NCBI RefSeq assembly: GCF_900188175.1
Contig: NZ_FZOQ01000014.1
Span: 116,132 to 180,131 of the forward strand
Source: Pontibacter ummariensis
Lineage (GTDB): Bacteria; Bacteroidota; Bacteroidia; Cytophagales; Hymenobacteraceae
Length of the DNA: 64,000 nucleotides
Direction of reading: 5' to 3'
This document shows positions 60,001 through 64,000 of this stretch, in pieces. Position 1 is the stretch's first letter; each line of letters opens with the position of its first letter. Made by a program: the position numbers and the translations under genes. The notes under the pieces are model-generated. The model saw nothing but the letters and a program-made list of their open reading frames with translations, did no database searches and had not been told where the DNA came from.

Positions 60001-60981
60001 ACATCCTCCGGCACGCTTGCAGCCGACTTTACCGGTGAACTACGTGTAACAGTTTACGAGAAGGCCACGACACGCCAGACATTAGGGGATGAAGGAGCAC
60101 CGAAAGTACCGGTTAGCATGTGGGAGAGCATCATCTATGATGGGAAGGCTACTGTCACCCAAGGGCAGTTCGAGCTTACATTTGTGGTACCGAAAGACAT
60201 TACCTACACCTATGGTACAGGAAAGATTACCTTGTATGCCAGCAACGGCACGACGGATGCCATCGGGACTAACCAGTCTATAGTCATTGGAGGAACAGCA
60301 AAAGACATAGTCGCAGATAATGTTCCTCCTACTGTTAACCTGTTTATGGATGATGAATCCTTTGTTTCTGGAGGTATAACCGGCAAATCCCCTACCCTCC
60401 TGGCAAAACTGTTCGACGAGAACGGCATCAATACAGCAGGCATAGGGATTGGCCATGAGATCACGGCCGTGCTGGACGGAAACCGCCAAAACATGCTGGT
60501 GCTAAACGACTATTATACTGCAGCGCCTAACAGTTATCAGGAAGGCCGCATACAGTTCCCGCTGAAAGACCTAACGCCTGGGCTTCACACGGTTCGCCTT
60601 AAAGCATGGGATACGCATAACAACTCCACTGAAACATATATAGAGTTTTATGTATCAAATAATGCGGGTATTGCGTTAGAGCATGTACTAAATCATCCAA
60701 ACCCATTTTCCACCAACACCACATTTCATTTTGACCATAACCGGGCCGGACAAAACCTTGACGTGCAAGTTCAGATATACACTCTTTCAGGTAAATTGGT
60801 AAAAACCCTACAAACAACTACTTTCGCCAGTAAGGCACACCTTGCCGAGTTAACCTGGAATGGACGGGACGAGTACAATGATAAGCTAGCCCGGGGCGTT
60901 TACATTTATAGGGTAAATGTCAGGTCGCAGCAAGACGGGGCGATGGCCTCGAAAGTTGAGAAACTTGTCATTTTAAACTAA
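57100..60981 (+). CDS. porU: Type IX secretion sortase PorU (gingipain-like, peptidase C25)
   Basis: The 1293-residue protein has a signal peptide (LVYVCALLLLSLQIT, cleavage before Gln of TAQSE). A gingipain-type C25 domain carries the catalytic His in NYTGHGNE (about residue 799) and the Cys in LTATCEFGRY (about 833). An Ig-like tail near the C-terminus has NHPNPFSTNTTFHF and LARGVYIYRVNV, like FlgD/type A sorting domains. PorU removes C-terminal sorting signals from type IX cargo and links the proteins to A-lipopolysaccharide, working with PorV on the cell surface. The ATGs at 57100/57103 give the best signal peptide. porV follows after 53 bases. Confidence 0.95.
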   Translation: MMWPYRLVYVCALLLLSLQITEVTAQSETPGTVTLQWQTQATALPTLHPSGKVPSFTGASVNPTEGVPYYRLQIAGNISGFQLLNATYQPFTQAEQQLFGKHPFATVAAVEVNYAAQNKLPVSLVSVLPIRRNPGTQQLEKLVSFRYSYSSENITGSNTTFAHTAKGNSFTASSVLSTGEWYRLAVTSSGVHKIDKGVLQALGISTQGLDPRKIQVYGNGGGMLPQPNSAPRPDDLQENAIWVSGEADGKFDDADFVLFYAQGPHTWTYDEAQQQFSHAFNIYSDTAYYFLRINHTAGARVATRPQATGATQQIRSYDERVFYEKDLKNMVYSGREWYGEEFSTFTPSQSFSFPASEIVPGSTVKLTAFLMGNSPADCSFTVKLNDQVLGSQSVPNRGTYNYHPEGVNSTKTYSISQAVLGNPTALKVGLDFSTGGSSTSLGYLNYLELHYERYLKLYGEQTAFRSVASTGAPASTFLIAEAPAAAAVWDVTDPLQPMAQQVDASGAGLRFSAPTDVLREFVVFQGNAISTKAIPIGKVANQNLHSTNSDGALDFVIVTHPSFLEEASRLAAHRSRHSNMQVQVVTTQQIYNEFSSGAQDVTAIRDFMRMVYRRSSKSGDQVLYLLLFGDTSYDYKYRIRNNTNFVPVYQSRQSLHPIASYSSEDYFGFLDEEEGEWAENAQGDHLLDIGIGRLPATTKAEATTLVNKIIAYDSPSHFGNWRGRVTFVSDDGDYNEHQNDAEHLANYLESSFPHYSPNKVYLDLYQQQAVSNGQRIPEATAALDKAVEQGSLIVNYTGHGNETSWAAEQVLTLPQISSWKNKDKLAFFLTATCEFGRYDDPSRSSGAETLLLHQEGGAIGLITTTRPVYSNGNRVLNRNFYKAAFTPLNGRMPRLGDLVLQTKNNSITDNTSGSNGVNNRNFTLLCDPSLQLAYPSLQTRISSLNGKEPAADTLSALSKVHLKGEVLTSSGTLAADFTGELRVTVYEKATTRQTLGDEGAPKVPVSMWESIIYDGKATVTQGQFELTFVVPKDITYTYGTGKITLYASNGTTDAIGTNQSIVIGGTAKDIVADNVPPTVNLFMDDESFVSGGITGKSPTLLAKLFDENGINTAGIGIGHEITAVLDGNRQNMLVLNDYYTAAPNSYQEGRIQFPLKDLTPGLHTVRLKAWDTHNNSTETYIEFYVSNNAGIALEHVLNHPNPFSTNTTFHFDHNRAGQNLDVQVQIYTLSGKLVKTLQTTTFASKAHLAELTWNGRDEYNDKLARGVYIYRVNVRSQQDGAMASKVEKLVILN

Positions 60982-61000
60982 CATAGTAGTACAGAATTTC

Positions 61001-61008
61001 TATATTTG
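61001..61008 (+). promoter_or_regulatory. -7 box of a porV promoter
   Basis: TATATTTG fits TAnnTTTG and lies 26 bases before the porV ATG, so porV may be expressed separately from porU. Confidence 0.5.
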
Positions 61009-61034
61009 ATAGAGCTATCACCAATACGCAACTT

Positions 61035-62153
61035 ATGTACAATAAAAGTCAGATCTTGAAGGCTACTGCTCTTGCGTTTGCCATGTTCTCAGCTCCGGCT
61101 GCTTTTGCTCAATCTACAGTTGGCGGGGATGTGCGTGCAGTTACAACTGCCGTGCCGATCCTTACTGTTGCCCCTGACTCCCGCTCAGCAGCCCTTGGTG
61201 ATGCTGGCGTTGCGCTGGCTCCGGATGCAAATGCACCGTACTGGAACGCCGCAAAACTTGGCTTTGTAGAGAATGACCTAAGCGTTGCTTTTTCCTACGC
61301 TAAATGGCTTGGCAATCTGGTGGATGACATGTCGCTCAATTACCTGTCTGGTTACAAGAAGTTGAATGAGACATCTGCTATTGCTGTTTCAATGATGTAC
61401 TTTGATCTAGGCGAGATACAGTTCATCGACGCCAACCAGGCTCCCCTGCAGAATTATAATCCCAAGGAATACGCTGTTGCCGTTAGCTACGGCCAGGCGT
61501 TGAGTGAGAACTTTGGTGTTGGTATAGCTGCACGCTTCATCCACTCCAACTTAGCAGGTGATGTAAATATCAGTAGTAGTACTAACATGGAGGCTCAACC
61601 TGGTAACACCGCTGCTGTTGACGTGGGCGTTTACTACACAAAAGACTTGAGCCAACAACTAAACCTAGCCTTAGGGGCCAACATTGCGAACATTGGCGGA
61701 AAAATAGCTTATGCAGAGAATGAAGACAAAAGCTTTCTTCCGACAAACCTTAAGGTAGGCACAGCGGTAAAATATAACCTGGATGCCTATAACACGCTCA
61801 CACTGGTATTAGATGCGAATAAGCTGCTGGTTCCTTCTCCAGGGGCAGATACGGACCAAAGTGTAATTAGTGGTATCTTCACCTCTTTTACAGATGCTGA
61901 AGATGGTGCCAGCGGCGAACTAAAAGAAGTAAATGTCTCAGCCGGCTTGGAGTACTGGTACAATGAGTTGTTCGCCGCCCGTGTCGGTTACTTCCACGAA
62001 AGCCCGCAGACAGGAGGCAGAAGGTATTTTTCAACAGGCCTGGGTCTGCGCTATCAAAAGTTCGGTTTAGACGCAGCCTATCTGATTCCGAGCGACCAGA
62101 CAAACCCGCTGGCAGATACCTGGCGGTTTACACTGGCCCTTAACCTTGATTAG
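61035..62153 (+). CDS. porV: Type IX secretion outer-membrane shuttle protein PorV (LptO)
   Basis: The 372-residue protein has a signal peptide ending FAQ (Gln at +1). PorV-type segments follow: VPILTVAPDSRSAALGDAGVA, APYWNAAKLGFV and a barrel pattern through GLRYQKFGLDAAYLIP to FTLALNLD. PorV is a FadL-like 14-strand barrel that takes cargo from SprA to the PorU sortase. The porU-porV pair is a conserved linkage in the type IX system. The M16-like gene follows after 17 bases. Confidence 0.95.
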   Translation: MYNKSQILKATALAFAMFSAPAAFAQSTVGGDVRAVTTAVPILTVAPDSRSAALGDAGVALAPDANAPYWNAAKLGFVENDLSVAFSYAKWLGNLVDDMSLNYLSGYKKLNETSAIAVSMMYFDLGEIQFIDANQAPLQNYNPKEYAVAVSYGQALSENFGVGIAARFIHSNLAGDVNISSSTNMEAQPGNTAAVDVGVYYTKDLSQQLNLALGANIANIGGKIAYAENEDKSFLPTNLKVGTAVKYNLDAYNTLTLVLDANKLLVPSPGADTDQSVISGIFTSFTDAEDGASGELKEVNVSAGLEYWYNELFAARVGYFHESPQTGGRRYFSTGLGLRYQKFGLDAAYLIPSDQTNPLADTWRFTLALNLD

Positions 62154-62170
62154 TAAACAGAATAACTATA

Positions 62171-63460
62171 ATGCTTGATAGAACCAAAGCACCAGAAACA
62201 TATGAAATAGATGCGGTTAACCTTCAGGTAGCTGAAGTAGCACACCTGGACAATGGGGCAAGACTGCACTATATAAAAAGCGAAACCCAGCCTGTGATCA
62301 GGCTGGATTTTGTTTTTAAGGCGGGTAAGTGGTATGAAGACAAAACAGGCGAATCGGACCTGGCAGCTAAAATGCTCTTTGAAGGAACTGTAAACCACAC
62401 AGCTAAGCAGATAGCAGACAAGGTAGCTTTTTACGGTGCCTCCTTCGAGAACAACCACGGATATGACCGTTCAGAGTTCACGCTTTACTGCTTGTCTAAG
62501 TACGTTAAAGAGCTTCTGCCACTGGTATTAGATGTACTCCAACATCCTACCTTTCCGGAAGAAGAGTTTAACCTTTTAAAAAGGCGTACTTTGCAAAACC
62601 TGAAGGTGCAGCGTCAAAAAAACAGTTACCTCGCAACGCACAGCTTCACTAAACAAATATACGGAGGAGAACATCCCTATATTTTTGGCTTTGATGAGGG
62701 ATCTCTGGAAGATTTGACGAAGGAGGACCTGGAGGACTTTTATAAGACCAGGTACAACACGCAGGGCCTGGAAATATTTGTTTGTGGCGCCGTAGAAGAG
62801 GACTTACAAAGACACCTTGAAGAAGAGGTGAACCAGCTACAACTGACAGAAACAGCTAGAAGCAACTCCTCCGCTAAATCAGTAAAGTTTGAAGGGGCGG
62901 CAGAGCGAGAGCAATTAGTTTTAATGGCAGACAGCCTGCAATCTTCCATTCGTATAGGCAAACGATTCCCACGTATAGGCCATGAGGACTATCACAAGCT
63001 TAAAGTCCTTAACGAAATACTGGGAGGCTACTTTGGCTCCAGGCTCATGCGAAACATACGGGAAGACAAAGGCTATACCTATGGTATCTACTCTGTCATT
63101 TCTCCCAAAGAAAAAGATAGCCTGTTTTATATTGGTACCGATGTAAATTACGCTGTTACTGAAAACACCATTTCGGAGGTACTGAAAGAAATTCGACAGC
63201 TACAAACAGAAGAGGTACCAGAAGAGGAATTAAGCACTGTCAAGAATTACATGCTGGGCAAATTCCTCAACGATATCAACACGATATTTGACCAGTGCGA
63301 CCGTTACAAGAGAATTGTGCTCTTCGACTTGGAGCAAGAGCATTATAATAACTTTGTAACCACTGTGCGCACTATAACAGCTCCTGAGTTAAAGCAACTT
63401 GCCCAACAGTATTTAAGCGTGCAGGAGTTTTATACCTCTATCGCTGGAAGAAAAGAGTAG
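62171..63460 (+). CDS. M16-family peptidase-like protein with lost zinc site
   Basis: The 429-residue protein aligns with M16B peptidases (insulinase/processing-peptidase fold) across both halves. The zinc-binding HxxEH of active members (GLAHFLEHMLFKGT type) reads ESDLAAKMLFEGT, so His, Glu and His are Asp63, Ala66 and Lys67. The second-half Arg/Tyr region, GSRLMRNIREDKGYTYGIYS (about 288-307), is kept. This pattern is that of the non-catalytic partner in two-subunit M16B enzymes, so an HxxEH partner elsewhere is likely. There is no signal peptide. It follows porV after 17 bases and ends in a strong terminator. Confidence 0.88.
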   Translation: MLDRTKAPETYEIDAVNLQVAEVAHLDNGARLHYIKSETQPVIRLDFVFKAGKWYEDKTGESDLAAKMLFEGTVNHTAKQIADKVAFYGASFENNHGYDRSEFTLYCLSKYVKELLPLVLDVLQHPTFPEEEFNLLKRRTLQNLKVQRQKNSYLATHSFTKQIYGGEHPYIFGFDEGSLEDLTKEDLEDFYKTRYNTQGLEIFVCGAVEEDLQRHLEEEVNQLQLTETARSNSSAKSVKFEGAAEREQLVLMADSLQSSIRIGKRFPRIGHEDYHKLKVLNEILGGYFGSRLMRNIREDKGYTYGIYSVISPKEKDSLFYIGTDVNYAVTENTISEVLKEIRQLQTEEVPEEELSTVKNYMLGKFLNDINTIFDQCDRYKRIVLFDLEQEHYNNFVTTVRTITAPELKQLAQQYLSVQEFYTSIAGRKE

Positions 63461-63871
63461 TAGAGAAAATGCTTAACAAACAACAAAGCCCCGGAGTTGT
63501 CCGGGGCTTTGTTGTTTGTGTCTGTTCCAATCTACCTTCCTACTACTGCCATGCAGTAACTTTTTGATTGTGCTGCATCTTACCTCTCCTAATCTCTGTA
63601 AAGCGCTTCTCTCCCTTGCCGCAGGCAGCCTGGTCTTCGTGGTGGTGAAGCTGGACAAGCTGCTGTTTAAGCGGTAGGGGAGCTCTTGGAAGGGGACTGT
63701 TGGGGGCAGGAAAGTCTCTCCTGCGCTGCTCAAATAACTCCCCTGCCGTTTCGAGTGAGCGGGAAAGCTACCGGGGATTCTGTTTAGCCCCATAAGGGAT
63801 GAGATGACAAAAGAGGAGTGCCGCGTCTGAAGAACACCAGAAAGGCCCTTCCCGAGTGGCTATAAAAGCAA
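63461..63871. other. Gap between the M16-like gene and the 5S rRNA gene
   Basis: After the terminator at 63478-63517 no gene or other structure is clear up to the rRNA terminator at 63872-63902. Confidence 0.6.
63478..63517 (+). terminator. Terminator after the M16-like gene
   Basis: A 17-bp inverted repeat (63478-63494 with 63501-63517) with a 6-base loop and flanking A- and T-runs. It can also stop rRNA readthrough from the right. Confidence 0.9.
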
Positions 63872-63902
63872 GCACCCCCTGCCGCTTTGGCGGAGGGGGT
63901 GC
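63872..63902 (-). terminator. Terminator of the rRNA operon
   Basis: GCACCCCCTGCCGC pairs with GCGGAGGGGGTGC around TTTG (one base bulge). On the minus strand TTGCTTTTAT follows. It lies just after the 3' end of 5S rRNA. Confidence 0.8.
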
Positions 63903-63915
63903 CTGGGTTGTTGGG

Positions 63916-64000
63916 GTTGGCGGCCACCTACTCTCCCGGCTGTGACACCAGTACCATCGGCGCGTCCGGGCTTAACTTCTCTGTTCGGGATGGGAAGAGG
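63916..64000 (-). rRNA. rrf: 5S ribosomal RNA, 3' part, cut by the window end
   Basis: Read on the minus strand the segment contains CATCCCGAACAGAGAAGTTA, then AAGCCC, the GATGGTACTGGTGTCACAGC region and GGGAGAGTAGGTGGCCGCCA. These are the conserved loop and 3' stem of bacterial 5S rRNA. The 5' part lies beyond base 64000, and the exact 3' end (near 63916) is approximate. It should be the end of an rRNA operon running in from the right, and its terminator follows at 63872-63902. Confidence 0.93.

Noticed and set aside
63473..63793. Minus-strand open frame of 106 codons before the rRNA terminator
   Set aside because: It overlaps a strong terminator, is Ser/Arg/Leu-rich and matches no family. 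It is typical of a chance frame near rRNA genes.

Overview
The window reads as chromosomal core DNA from a Bacteroidota member, most likely of the order Cytophagales (a Pontibacter/Hymenobacter-like genome; the genus is inference). The signs are three type IX secretion genes (sprA, porU, porV), Bacteroidota -7 promoter boxes of the form TAnnTTTG, signal peptides that nearly all leave Gln at +1, DUF3078 and DUF4292 proteins, and the conserved orders ruvA-sprA-gcvH-vanZ and flippase-dut-nucleotidyltransferase-TPR-DUF4292-EnvC. Composition looks even. I saw no transposase, integrase, phage gene, CRISPR array or tRNA gene.

Layout. 0-5.6 kb: end of a hemerythrin-like gene, gamma carbonic anhydrase, radical SAM protein, a probable small RNA, outer-membrane porin, LD-carboxypeptidase, a small basic protein and an endonuclease III homologue. 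5.8-14.8 kb, mostly minus strand: a metallo-beta-lactamase-fold hydrolase, two OmpA-type lipoproteins, accD, class I aldolase, a glutaminyl-cyclase-like M28 lipoprotein overlapping cysS, and a membrane-anchored EEP hydrolase. 15.2-20.1 kb: rimP-nusA-infB. 20.2-22.1 kb, minus: a small secreted protein, a DUF3078 protein and mscL. 22.2-30 kb, plus: enoyl-CoA hydratase, a flippase, dut, a sugar nucleotidyltransferase, a TPR protein, a DUF4292 lipoprotein and an EnvC-like protein. 30-30.8 kb is a long gap with a sigma-54-like promoter and opposite-strand terminator. 30.8-34.2 kb: two tatA genes, gatA and a LysM lytic transglycosylase. 34.5-46.7 kb: maeB, ruvA, sprA, gcvH, vanZ and an M28 peptidase. 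46.8-49.9 kb: yicC (minus) and a SulP transporter with a long leader. 50-55.5 kb: a three-gene minus operon (FAD oxidoreductase, large propeller/barrel protein, serine hydrolase). 55.6-63.5 kb: an MBL hydrolase, pssA, porU, porV and an M16-like protein. The right edge holds the 3' end of a 5S rRNA gene on the minus strand, with its terminator.

Together the genes cover translation (rimP, nusA, infB, cysS, gatA), the cell envelope (LD-carboxypeptidase, transglycosylase, EnvC-like protein, mscL, flippase, pssA) and export. For export, SprA forms the type IX translocon, PorV shuttles cargo, PorU cleaves and attaches it, TatA serves folded proteins, and a putative glutaminyl cyclase may cap the Gln-leading mature proteins.

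I found no clearly new multi-gene system. The most interesting signals are non-coding: a 12-bp inverted repeat around a promoter box between nusA and infB, terminator-like hairpins at the starts of the rimP and porU transcripts, a sigma-54-like site in an 838-base gap, and several structured leaders. All are read by eye, with no database search or folding calculation.
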